Of a stretch of 22,797 nt of DNA, positions 1 to 6,606 are shown one piece after another. The DNA is from Tannerella sp. (lineage in GTDB: Bacteria; Bacteroidota; Bacteroidia; Bacteroidales; Tannerellaceae), in assembly GCA_031272655.1 (NCBI GenBank), contig JAISTJ010000110.1, positions 1-22,797 of the forward strand, in the 5' to 3' direction. The number at the start of each line of letters is the position of its first letter. The first letter of the stretch is position 1. Under the pieces are notes generated by a model. That model did not search any database, was not told where the DNA came from, and saw only the letters and a program-made list of their open reading frames with translations. The translations under genes and the position numbers were made by a program.

Positions 1-2
1 TT

Positions 3-149
3 AACACATGGGCTAACCGTGTAATAGGCGACCGCAACCTGCCGGAAGCAGAGCGGGGATTAGTATTAAGTCGCGGACCCGGCGCCAAGTCTCCGCTGAT
101 GGAGTCGGGAATCGTTGGCCGGGTTCGGATATTGGGGTTTAATTTTTAA
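3..149 (+). CDS. C-terminal end of a glycoside-hydrolase-like protein (partial)
   Basis: The frame is open from the window edge and stops at TAA 147-149, giving 48 residues. They contain WANRVIGD followed by LPEAER and end in MESGIVGRVRI. This pattern (NRxIGD, a proline/arginine stretch, then a final SGxxGxVxI strand) resembles the last beta-sandwich domain of GH106/alpha-L-rhamnosidase-like and GH2-like glycoside hydrolases, which are typically secreted or periplasmic in Bacteroidetes. That assignment is from memory of the family. The catalytic part lies outside the window, so substrate and family cannot be decided. Upstream sequence is needed to confirm it. Confidence 0.55.
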   Translation, partial: NTWANRVIGDRNLPEAERGLVLSRGPGAKSPLMESGIVGRVRILGFNF

Positions 150-150
150 T

Positions 151-171
151 TAAGAATTAAGAATTATGAAT
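151..171. repeat. Short TRAGAAT-type heptamer repeat (3 units)
   Basis: Two perfect TAAGAAT units are followed by one TATGAAT unit. The block sits between the stop of the upstream hydrolase and the icd start codon, ending 5 nt before ATG 177. The same heptamer recurs at 9396-9416 and, in 11 units, at 22622-22698. Confidence 0.6.
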
Positions 172-176
172 GAAAT

Positions 177-1358
177 ATGAAAATAATAAAAGAAAATGCC
201 GAACTTATTGTCCCTGAGGATGTTACCATCCCCTTTATAGAAGGGGACGGGGTAGGGAGCGAGATAACGGCTGTGAACCGGATGATTACCGATACGGCTG
301 TTGAAAAAGCGTATCAGGGCAAGCGCAGGATTGAATGGATGGAAGTTTTGGCCGGTGGCAAAGCGTTTGAACAGACGGGAAACTGGCTGCCGGACGAGAC
401 TCTTGATGCGTTCCGCGAATACCTTGTCGGCATCAAGGGTCCGCTGACAACGCCGATAGGTGAAGGCATCCGCTCGCTGAATGTGGCATTAAGGCAGACG
501 CTCGACCTCTATGTCTGTCTGCGGCCGGTGCGATGGTTTCAAGGCGTTGTGTCTCCGGTAAAAGAGCCTCAGAAAGTTAATATGGTGATTTTCAGGGAGA
601 ACACTGAAGATATCTATGCCGGAATAGAGTGGGAGCAGGGTACGCCCGAAGCTGCAAAGTTGCTGCAATTCCTTAAGGATGAGATGAATGTGAAAAAGAT
701 ACGCTTTGAAAACAGCTCGTCTTTTGGCGTCAAACCGGTCTCAGTGGAAGGTACCGAGCGGCTTGTGCGTGCGGCGATTGAATATGCGCTGGCGAACGGT
801 TTGCGCACTGTTACGCTTGTCCACAAAGGCAATATAATGAAGTTCACCGAAGGCGGCTTCAGGAAATGGGGCTATGCTTTGGCCGAACGTGAATATGCTA
901 AGGAACTTGCTGATGGTAAGCTTGTTGTGAATGACTGTATCGCGGACGCTTTCCTGCAAAACACCCTTCTGACGCCCGAAAAATATTCTGTCATAGCGAC
1001 GCTCAACCTCAACGGCGACTATATCTCAGACCAGCTCGCCGCGATGGTCGGAGGCATCGGCATTGCGCCGGGCGCTAACATCAACTATATGACGGGACAT
1101 GCCATCTTTGAAGCCACACACGGCACAGCTCCCGATATCGCCGGCCGCAACCTCGCTAATCCTTCATCGTTAATCCTCTCATCTGTAATGCTTTTGGAGT
1201 ATATCGGATGGAAAGAAGCGGCTGAAAAAATTACCGCCGCAATGGAGCAGGCATTCACCAACGGCGAAGCCACTAATGATCTCGCAAGATTTATGCCGAA
1301 CGGCAAACCGTTGGGCACCAAAGAATTTGGAGATAGAATTGCACGGTTAATCACTTGA
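177..1358 (+). CDS. icd: Isocitrate dehydrogenase, probably NAD-type by sequence
   Basis: Cytosolic oxidative decarboxylation of isocitrate to 2-oxoglutarate, here likely supplying glutamate synthesis. The 393 residues align along most of E. coli Icd (416 aa). Visible landmarks are the substrate loop RSLNVALRQ (Ser100 equals the regulatory Ser113 of E. coli), [25 protein letters not shown] and the adenine-binding segment [11 protein letters not shown]. The last is notable: E. coli has Lys344-Tyr345 here, which bind the 2'-phosphate of NADP, whereas this protein has Asp320-Ile321, the pair found in NAD-dependent homologues. The residue matching Tyr391 is Asn367, while Arg395 is kept (Arg371). 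I see no AceK-like kinase nearby. The gene is monocistronic, with no clear TAnnTTTG element; a heptamer repeat abuts the start. The next gene, putP, is convergent. Confidence 0.93.
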   Translation: MKIIKENAELIVPEDVTIPFIEGDGVGSEITAVNRMITDTAVEKAYQGKRRIEWMEVLAGGKAFEQTGNWLPDETLDAFREYLVGIKGPLTTPIGEGIRSLNVALRQTLDLYVCLRPVRWFQGVVSPVKEPQKVNMVIFRENTEDIYAGIEWEQGTPEAAKLLQFLKDEMNVKKIRFENSSSFGVKPVSVEGTERLVRAAIEYALANGLRTVTLVHKGNIMKFTEGGFRKWGYALAEREYAKELADGKLVVNDCIADAFLQNTLLTPEKYSVIATLNLNGDYISDQLAAMVGGIGIAPGANINYMTGHAIFEATHGTAPDIAGRNLANPSSLILSSVMLLEYIGWKEAAEKITAAMEQAFTNGEATNDLARFMPNGKPLGTKEFGDRIARLIT

Positions 1359-1409
1359 AAATGACGCCGTTGCAAAAAAAAAGTTCTCTTACCGGTGGTG
1401 TATTATTCA

Positions 1410-2891
1410 TTACATCTTGACAGCCTTCTCGAAACATTCTGTTATGTTTTGGGAAGGCTTTTTTCCGTAAAGCGATACTAACACGATGATAATAAAGGAG
1501 AAGATGAAACAGGGGACTATTGAAGTGTAGCCAGTAACAGCGTGTAAATCAAGCGATTCCCATAATATCACTCCCATTCCGCCGATAACCATTCCGGCAA
1601 GTGCGCCGTTGAGTGTGAGGCGTTTCCACAAAATGGAAAGCAGTATGACGGGCGAGAATGTCGCCCCAAAGCCAGCCCAAGCGTACGAAACGAATCCCAT
1701 CACGGTGCTTTCGGGGTACCATGCTAACATAATTCCTAAAGCGGTTACGATAAAAATGGATATTCTGCTGAAATTCACCGACTTCTTTTCCGATGTGTTC
1801 TTGAAAACAGCCATGTAAATATCGTTCACCATCGCGGAGCCGACGACGAGCAGTTGCGCCGAGACAGTGCTCATGATGGCTGCGAGGATGCCCGAAAGTA
1901 AGATGCCGCCCATCCATGGGAAAAACAGTTCGGAAGCGAATTTCAGGTAGATGCGCTCGGCTTGCGCCTGATTGGCGTAAGTGAAACCCTGATTGTCAAG
2001 GTACGCATGCCCGAGAAGTCCGATGGCAACGGCAGCACAGAGGGCTATACCGACCCAAAGCATCGCAATGATGCGGGAACGGCGTATGTCGTTAGGGTTT
2101 CGCACCGCCATGAAACGCACAAGGATATGCGGCATTCCGAAATATCCCAGCCCCCAACCGAGACCGGAGACTATCTCGCCCGTAAAATTGCTTGTCTGTG
2201 ACGAAAAGAACGTGCTGCTGAAAAAATCGCCCGAAAAGACGTGCTCAATGCCGCTTGCGGGAATCTTCGCAAACAGTATGAACGGCACTATCAGGATGGT
2301 AAAAAACTGCAAAACGCTTTGAAAAGCGTCCGTCCAGCTGACGGCAAGGAAACCGCCGAGGAAAGTGTATATCAAAATAGTGGAAGCACTGATAAACAGC
2401 GCTATACGGTAGTCAATCCCGAACAGTTCCTGAAAAAGTTTCGATTCGGCGCTGAAGCCTGACGCAACATATAAAAGAAAGAAAATCAGCACAATAAACG
2501 AGCAGATGAACCTGATGGCAGGCGCGTCGGTCTTGAAACGCTTTTGCAGATATTCGGGAATAGTTATGGCATCGCCGAATGCGAAAGTGAAGTTTCGTAT
2601 CCGGCGCGCTACTATTTTCCAGTTGAGGAAAGTTCCGATAATAAGTCCGAGCGCTATCCAACAAGCCTGATAGCCAAATAGATACGCTGCTGCGGGTAGG
2701 CTCATAAAGAGCCATGCACTCATGTCTGACGCCTGCGCCGAGAGCGCCGTTACCCATGGCCCCATTTCGCGACCGCCGAGAAAATATGACGCAATGCCCG
2801 TTTTCGATTTCCTGTAGAAATACGCACCTATGGCTAACAGGATAACCATGTAGGCGAAAAATGAGATGTAAATGCCGATTTTTTCTTCCAT
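1410..2891 (-). CDS. putP: Sodium/solute symporter, PutP (proline) type
   Basis: Inner-membrane carrier of the SSS family that uses the Na+ gradient to import a solute, most probably proline. It has 493 residues (E. coli PutP 502) and about a dozen hydrophobic segments. Near residues 51-66 it shows the PutP Na+-site pattern SAQASDMSAWLFM, with Asp56 and Ser58 matching E. coli Asp55 and Ser57. The family signature FLGGFLAVSWTDAFQS is present, as is GWGLGYFGMPHILVRFMA. In the last motif E. coli PutP has Gln where this protein has Met, so a change in substrate range cannot be excluded. It is transcribed alone from a promoter at about 2920-2927 and converges on icd across a 51-nt gap with no obvious terminator hairpin. 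Confidence 0.9.
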   Translation of the reverse strand: MEEKIGIYISFFAYMVILLAIGAYFYRKSKTGIASYFLGGREMGPWVTALSAQASDMSAWLFMSLPAAAYLFGYQACWIALGLIIGTFLNWKIVARRIRNFTFAFGDAITIPEYLQKRFKTDAPAIRFICSFIVLIFFLLYVASGFSAESKLFQELFGIDYRIALFISASTILIYTFLGGFLAVSWTDAFQSVLQFFTILIVPFILFAKIPASGIEHVFSGDFFSSTFFSSQTSNFTGEIVSGLGWGLGYFGMPHILVRFMAVRNPNDIRRSRIIAMLWVGIALCAAVAIGLLGHAYLDNQGFTYANQAQAERIYLKFASELFFPWMGGILLSGILAAIMSTVSAQLLVVGSAMVNDIYMAVFKNTSEKKSVNFSRISIFIVTALGIMLAWYPESTVMGFVSYAWAGFGATFSPVILLSILWKRLTLNGALAGMVIGGMGVILWESLDLHAVTGYTSIVPCFIFSFIIIVLVSLYGKKPSQNITECFEKAVKM

Positions 2892-2918
2892 TTTGGTAAT
2901 TATTTATTTAAATCGGCT

Positions 2919-2927
2919 GCAAATATA
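2919..2927 (-). promoter_or_regulatory. Bacteroidetes -7 element for putP
   Basis: Read on the minus strand this is TATATTTGC, matching the Bacteroidetes -7 consensus TAnnTTTG. It lies 28 nt before the putP start codon, giving a leader of roughly 24 nt. No TTTG is visible at the expected -33 position. Confidence 0.55.
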
Positions 2928-2984
2928 CAAATTTTTTTCAGAATCGGTGCATTTTTGTTGAAAAAAATTCGGACTACATCTTCC

Positions 2985-3058
2985 GGATTGCTTCGTTCCT
3001 CGCAATGACGATAGCGCAGAGGGCAATTGACGACGGCGCAATGCCGGACTATTCCGGC
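2985..3058. repeat. Degenerate palindromic repeat at the 3' end of secG
   Basis: The block has three parts. At 2985-3010 is a motif with ATTGC (2987-2991) and GCAAT (3002-3006) arms that resembles a palindromic repeat I recall from many unrelated bacterial genomes. Two imperfect copies of a GCAATGACGATAGCGCA-like unit follow at 3002-3018 and 3023-3040. A perfect hairpin GCCGGA-CTAT-TCCGGC lies at 3043-3058 over the secG stop codon. It may act as a 3'-end structure for the secG operon, but no U-tract follows directly. Confidence 0.45.
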
Positions 3059-3411
3059 TGCTGTTCGGGCTGCTGTTCTGCGGGCTGCTCTGTGGCGGCG
3101 GGCAGGGAAGTGCCGAAATCGGGCGCCTGAGTATTTACAGGGGCGCTGACGTTTTCGAGTACCTCAGAGTTGGACGACACTTTCTGACGCGAGGGATGAA
3201 ATGCCGTGATGCCGATGCAAAACAGCACTACAAGACCTGCCGACCACCATGTTGCTTTCTCTAAAAAGTCGGTCGTCTTGCGAACACCAAGTACCTGATT
3301 TGATGAGGCGAAACCTGATGCCAAACCGCCTCCTTTTGAGTTCTGTACCAGCACTATTAATACTAAAAATACCGAACAGATAAGAATAAGAATTGTTAAA
3401 AATACGTACAT
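3049..3411 (-). CDS. secG: Preprotein translocase subunit SecG
   Basis: Small inner-membrane partner of SecYE that assists SecA-driven export. The 120 residues contain the standard two-helix layout: a hydrophobic segment at about 3-23, the cytoplasmic signature VQNSKGGGLASGFASSNQ with VLGVRKTTDFLEKATW, and a second helix at about 53-71. A roughly 48-residue tail rich in Pro, Gln and Glu follows and ends in EQPAEQQPEQQPE; such tails vary in this family. It is the last gene of the operon starting at 5959, 7 nt after the preceding gene, so it is likely driven from the promoter near 5992-6023. Its stop codon lies inside a small perfect hairpin. Confidence 0.95.
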   Translation of the reverse strand: MYVFLTILILICSVFLVLIVLVQNSKGGGLASGFASSNQVLGVRKTTDFLEKATWWSAGLVVLFCIGITAFHPSRQKVSSNSEVLENVSAPVNTQAPDFGTSLPAATEQPAEQQPEQQPE

Positions 3412-3418
3412 TTTTTAT

Positions 3419-4222
3419 TTATTTTAAGTTAATTAATCGTTCCAAATAGCGAATTTGGTCTGCAAAGTAAATATTTTTTTCTGGATATTTCAAACTTAAT
3501 ACCCGAATAATTTCAAGCGCTTTGTCAAATCTTTTTTGTTGAATGTACACACGAGCCAGAGTTTCAGTGAAATACGAGTCATCTATGGATGCTTCGCCAA
3601 TGACATTTTTCGCCGTTTTTCCATTTTCGTCCTCATTTTCGTGCGTTTTTGGAGCCAAATTGAGCTGGGAAGCGCCTTTTTCAAGATAGGAATCTATAAT
3701 ATCCTGATGCCTTAAGCGATTGCCTGAACCGTCAGCGGGAACGATGTCGTCGGCGTTCGATTCGAGCCAACCGATATAATCCGCAGGCGGAGCTTTGTAC
3801 TTGGGCTTCTCGGTGCCTGTGTAGGCCTTTTGGATTGTTACAGGCGGCTCGTCCTGCTTATCAGCTTGATTATCAGAGGGTAGCTCGTCGGGAAGTTCAT
3901 CCGGCAGCTCGGTTGAGACTGCAGCATTTGCACCGAACTTGACCGTGCCGCGGATACCCTCCGGGGTAGCTGCGGAAGGCAGTTGCCGGTCAAAACCTTT
4001 GACTAACATAAAGAGTTTCTTGCGGTCGGGAATGTGTATTGACATCTTTTTCAGCTCTTTATCGAGGCGAACATCATTAAGAACGGCCAGATTTTTCAGG
4101 TAAAGCATCCTAACCGCCTGAAAATAAGGGTAATCATCCACCATCTGCCGCAACTCTACAAGTGATTCTTTCGACAGTAATGACGGGTCTGCCATCCATT
4201 GATACAATTCCGAACTTGTCAT
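3419..4222 (-). CDS. TPR-like Bacteroidetes protein of unknown function
   Basis: I recognise the position (between lptE and secG, a conserved Bacteroidetes arrangement) but not a defined function. The 267-residue protein has no signal peptide, so it is probably cytosolic or peripheral. The N-terminal 90 residues are predicted helical (ELYQWMADPSLLSKESL, then a DYPYFQAVRMLYLKNLA stretch). The middle, about 100-200, is low-complexity and charged, with repeated DELPDELPSD. The last 55 residues resemble one TPR hairpin (ETLARVYIQQKRFDKALEII, then LKYPEKN). It starts 4 nt after the lptE stop and ends 7 nt before secG, so it is cotranscribed and perhaps translationally coupled. A scaffold role in envelope assembly is only a guess. 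Confidence 0.85.
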   Translation of the reverse strand: MTSSELYQWMADPSLLSKESLVELRQMVDDYPYFQAVRMLYLKNLAVLNDVRLDKELKKMSIHIPDRKKLFMLVKGFDRQLPSAATPEGIRGTVKFGANAAVSTELPDELPDELPSDNQADKQDEPPVTIQKAYTGTEKPKYKAPPADYIGWLESNADDIVPADGSGNRLRHQDIIDSYLEKGASQLNLAPKTHENEDENGKTAKNVIGEASIDDSYFTETLARVYIQQKRFDKALEIIRVLSLKYPEKNIYFADQIRYLERLINLK

Positions 4223-4226
4223 ATCT

Positions 4227-4784
4227 TTACCAGTTTGCTACCGTTTCGTTAAATATCTGATCTACAATCTCTTCTATAATAAGTTGGCACAGCTCGTCCT
4301 GCACCTCGTCTATAGTCCGTTCGTTGCTGAACTCCTGATAAGCCGAGAAAGTCTGGTCGAAATCCTCATCGGAGTTGCCTTTATTAGTGAACCGCGCGCG
4401 TACAGTAATAGTAAGGCGCGTCTGGGAAGCGTAGGCGTCTTCCTTAACTGCCTGAGGAGTAAGGTTATAGGCCGTTATCTCTCCTTCGAGTTCGAGGTCA
4501 CCGCCCTCACGCAGTATTTGCAGCTTGGTGCGGCGGGTGTATTTGTCTTTAAGTGTTTCGTTAAACTTTTGTGACAGAGGCGCATAGACTAACGGCGATA
4601 CGTTCGGGAAGTCCTTAATGGCAATAGAATGTACCTTAGTATAGTCTATTGACGAGCCGCTGAAGGAGTAACTTATTGAGCATGAGAACATTACAAACGC
4701 CGTAAAAGCAAACGCGAATGCAGTTGTAAATGCGCATGCAAAGAAAAACACAAGTTTTGGACTATGTAAACGATTGATTTTCAT
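4227..4784 (-). CDS. lptE: LptE-family outer-membrane lipoprotein (LPS assembly)
   Basis: Probable lipoprotein plug of the LptD/LptE translocon that places LPS in the outer leaflet. Of 185 residues, the first 35 form a long, unusually Ala/Phe-rich leader ending in a lipobox-like MFSC with Cys35, predicting lipidation. The mature part has the Bacteroidetes LptE layout: SISYSFSGSSIDYTKVHSIAI, NVSPLVYAPLSQKFNETLKD, an ELEGEITAYNLTPQA strand, and a C-terminal helix with DELCQLIIEEIVDQIFNETV. The start overlaps the upstream regulator stop by 4 nt (ATGA), implying coupled translation. LptD is not in the window. The assignment rests on pattern and gene order. Confidence 0.82.
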   Translation of the reverse strand: MKINRLHSPKLVFFFACAFTTAFAFAFTAFVMFSCSISYSFSGSSIDYTKVHSIAIKDFPNVSPLVYAPLSQKFNETLKDKYTRRTKLQILREGGDLELEGEITAYNLTPQAVKEDAYASQTRLTITVRARFTNKGNSDEDFDQTFSAYQEFSNERTIDEVQDELCQLIIEEIVDQIFNETVANW

Positions 4785-5959
4785 TCTATTCCGTATTCCC
4801 TGATTTTACGATACAGTGTACGTTCGGAAATCTGGAGGTCGGCGGCGGCGTTCTTGCGACGCCCGTTGTGCCGTTCCAAAGCCTTACGTATCACATCTTT
4901 CTCCACATCGTCGAGCGACAGCGTTTCTTCTACCGTCTCGGCGTCCTGAATATTAGGCTTCTGATGAACAGTAGCGGGGGTATATATCTCACTATCAACG
5001 GCATGCACAGCCGGTATGTTGCCGCCCATGATGTCGTGAACGAGTTTCTTGAGGTCATTGACATCTTTTTTCATGTCGAAAAGAACCTGATAGAGTATTT
5101 CGCGCTCGCTGTTGAACACTTTCTGTTCGTCGGTAAGGCGCGGCGCCAGCGCCGGCAACTTCTCCATCGTGAGGTTAGGTATATGATACTTAAGCGTTTC
5201 GGCTGTTATCTCGCGCGTCTCTTCTATGACGGAAATGCGTTCAACTATGTTTTTCAGCTCGCGCACATTGCCGGGCCAGCGGTACGACAGCAACAACTGC
5301 TTGGCGTCGTCGGTAAGGGTAATGGCCGGCATCCGGTATTTCTCGGCGCAATCGCTTGCAAACTTACGGAACAGCAGCAACACATCCTCCTGCCTCTCGC
5401 GAAGCGGCGGGATGCGAATAGGCACGGTGCTGAGGCGGTAATAGAGATCTTCTCGAAACTTGTGGTTAGTAATGGCTTCCGAGAGGTTTACGTTTGTCGC
5501 TGCTACGATTCGGACATTGGTTTTCTGCACTTTAGACGAGCCTACCTTCATAAATTCGCCCGATTCAAGCACCCTGAGAAGCCTGACCTGCGTGGCAAGG
5601 GGCAACTCGCCGACCTCGTCGAGGAAAATTGTACCCCCGTCGGCAACCTCAAAATAACCCTTACGAAGGTCTTTAGCATCTGTAAATGAGCCTTTTTCGT
5701 GTCCGAAAAGCTCCGAATCAATCGTCCCTTCGGGGATAGCGCCACAGTTGACGGCTATATATTGCGCATGTTTGCGTGGACTGTTTTGGTGTATGATCTG
5801 GGGAAAGACTTCTTTTCCGACGCCGCTCTCGCCGTTGATGAGCACTGAGAGGTCGGTCGGCGCCACTTGCAACGCCGTGTCTATAGCCCTGTTCAAATCA
5901 GCATTATTGCCAATAATACCAAAACGTTGCTTCACCTGTTGTATCTCATTTCTTATCAT
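4781..5959 (-). CDS. Sigma-54-type AAA+ transcription regulator with Fis-type HTH
   Basis: Bacterial enhancer-binding protein of 392 residues. There is no N-terminal sensor domain: the AAA+ core begins near residue 15. Walker A is GESGVGKE (43-50), Walker B is GGTIFLDE (108-115), REDLYYRL and RWPGNVRELKN follow, and the last 40 residues form a Fis-type helix-turn-helix (GRRKNAAADLQISERTLYRKI). The sigma-54 contact loop, normally GAFTGA, reads GSFTDA (90-95). A linker with a short coiled-coil-like stretch lies at about 275-345. It is the first gene of the lptE/TPR/secG operon with a 28-nt leader, overlapping lptE by 4 nt. Its targets, and whether it needs sigma-54 at all, cannot be told from here. 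The regulator may respond to envelope state, given its partners; that is inference. Confidence 0.9.
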   Translation of the reverse strand: MIRNEIQQVKQRFGIIGNNADLNRAIDTALQVAPTDLSVLINGESGVGKEVFPQIIHQNSPRKHAQYIAVNCGAIPEGTIDSELFGHEKGSFTDAKDLRKGYFEVADGGTIFLDEVGELPLATQVRLLRVLESGEFMKVGSSKVQKTNVRIVAATNVNLSEAITNHKFREDLYYRLSTVPIRIPPLRERQEDVLLLFRKFASDCAEKYRMPAITLTDDAKQLLLSYRWPGNVRELKNIVERISVIEETREITAETLKYHIPNLTMEKLPALAPRLTDEQKVFNSEREILYQVLFDMKKDVNDLKKLVHDIMGGNIPAVHAVDSEIYTPATVHQKPNIQDAETVEETLSLDDVEKDVIRKALERHNGRRKNAAADLQISERTLYRKIREYGIE

Positions 5960-5991
5960 CTTCAGACTGCAATTTTTTCAGTTTGACCTGA

Positions 5992-6023
5992 CAAAATTAC
6001 TACTTTTTTTTATTCTGTGCAAA
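5992..6023 (-). promoter_or_regulatory. Promoter of the regulator-lptE-TPR-secG operon
   Basis: On the minus strand, TTTG (6020-6023) is separated by exactly 20 nt from TAATTTTG (5992-5999). This is a full match to the Bacteroidetes housekeeping consensus TTTG-N19-21-TAnnTTTG. Predicted transcription starts near 5987, 28 nt before the regulator start codon. The -33 element lies only 8 nt from the HU terminator T-tract. Confidence 0.75.
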
Positions 6024-6031
6024 TTTTGACG

Positions 6032-6065
6032 AAAAAAAAGCTCGACATTTGGGGTGTCGAGCTTT
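6032..6065 (-). terminator. Rho-independent terminator of the HU gene
   Basis: A perfect 11-bp stem (AAAGCTCGACA at 6055-6065 read on the minus strand, pairing with 6037-6047) has a 7-nt loop. It is followed on the minus strand by eight consecutive T, overlapping the stem base. It begins 24 nt after the HU stop codon. Confidence 0.88.
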
Positions 6066-6088
6066 CTTTGGATTTGTGTCAAACCTTC

Positions 6089-6361
6089 TTACTTCACAAC
6101 TTTTGCAAGTTTTGCGCCCGGTTTGAACTTAACAACCTTACGTGCCGGAATGCTAATCGGCTTTTTGGTCTTAGGATTGACGCCCTTGCGAGCGGCCTTC
6201 TTAACGACCGAAAATGACCCGAAGCCCAGTAAAGCGACCTTATCGCCCTTCTTTACCGCACCTTCAACTGTTTTAATGAAAGCCTCGACTGCTTTCTTTG
6301 AATCCACTTTGGTGAGCCCTGCTGTTTTAGCGACTGCACCGATAAAATCTGTTTTGTTCAT
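6089..6361 (-). CDS. hup: DNA-binding protein HU
   Basis: Nucleoid-associated histone-like protein that bends DNA non-specifically. The 90 residues match the HU/IHF family over their full length: MNKTDFIGAVAKTAG, then DSKKAVEAFIKTVEGAVKKG, the GFGSFSV turn, and the beta-arm segment ARKGVNPKTKKPISIPARK, whose proline intercalates in the family. There is no acidic or lysine-rich extension. It has its own consensus promoter (6465-6496), an approximately 100-nt leader starting with a stem-loop, and its own terminator (6032-6065), as expected for an abundant, separately regulated protein. Several HU paralogues are common in Bacteroidetes, so which one this is cannot be said. Confidence 0.96.
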   Translation of the reverse strand: MNKTDFIGAVAKTAGLTKVDSKKAVEAFIKTVEGAVKKGDKVALLGFGSFSVVKKAARKGVNPKTKKPISIPARKVVKFKPGAKLAKVVK

Positions 6362-6428
6362 AGAAAAATTAATTAATTAGTAAACATATTATTTTTATAA
6401 AATAACGACCTACATAACGTTTCTTGTT

Positions 6429-6460
6429 CGAAACAATACCCTACGATAAATATTGTTTCG
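6429..6460 (-). promoter_or_regulatory. Stem-loop at the predicted 5' end of the HU mRNA
   Basis: Perfect 10-bp inverted repeat CGAAACAATA / TATTGTTTCG (6429-6438 and 6451-6460) with a 12-nt loop. From the promoter spacing, transcription should start near 6460, so the stem would open the transcript. It could be a 5'-end stabiliser, a protein-bound leader element or a DNA operator overlapping the start site. Confidence 0.6.
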
Positions 6461-6464
6461 GGTG

Positions 6465-6496
6465 CAAATATATAACTATTTTAAATACTGTGCAAA
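6465..6496 (-). promoter_or_regulatory. Promoter of the HU gene
   Basis: Minus strand: TTTG (6493-6496), 20-nt spacer, TATATTTG (6465-6472). Both elements and the spacing match the Bacteroidetes sigma-A-type consensus. It predicts a start near 6460 and a leader of about 100 nt, clearly longer than the others in this window. Confidence 0.75.
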
Positions 6497-6508
6497 TTTT
6501 TCCGGAAA

Positions 6509-6542
6509 TTTTTATCAAAAATATATGTTTTGTATGATAAAA
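6509..6542. promoter_or_regulatory. Nested inverted repeats between the divergent HU and rhomboid promoters
   Basis: TTTTATCA (6510-6517) and TGATAAAA (6535-6542) form a perfect 8-bp inverted repeat around a second, smaller one (CAAAA / TTTTG at 6516-6520 and 6528-6532). The block lies 13 nt upstream of the HU -33 and 24 nt upstream of the rhomboid -7. That placement suits an operator serving one or both genes. AT-rich chance palindromes are the alternative. Confidence 0.35.
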
Positions 6543-6566
6543 CCCCTAAAATCCCCCGATTTTTCC

Positions 6567-6574
6567 TAAATTTG
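6567..6574 (+). promoter_or_regulatory. -7 element for the rhomboid operon
   Basis: TAAATTTG fits TAnnTTTG and lies 32 nt before the rhomboid start codon. There is no TTTG at the -33 distance; the stretch there is TAAAATCCCCCG. Confidence 0.5.
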
Positions 6575-6606
6575 CACCCGATTTTAGAACAAAAAAAACG
6601 AAAAAA

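Noticed and set aside
1549..1917. Minus-strand open frame inside putP in another frame
   Set aside because: The translation has the His/Arg-rich look of an out-of-frame reading, and putP motifs lie in the other frame.
4868..5689. Long plus-strand open frame (273 codons) opposite the AAA+ regulator gene
   Set aside because: It is antisense to a fully conserved protein with intact motifs. Its translation has no recognisable domain, and its openness follows from the codon pattern of the true gene.
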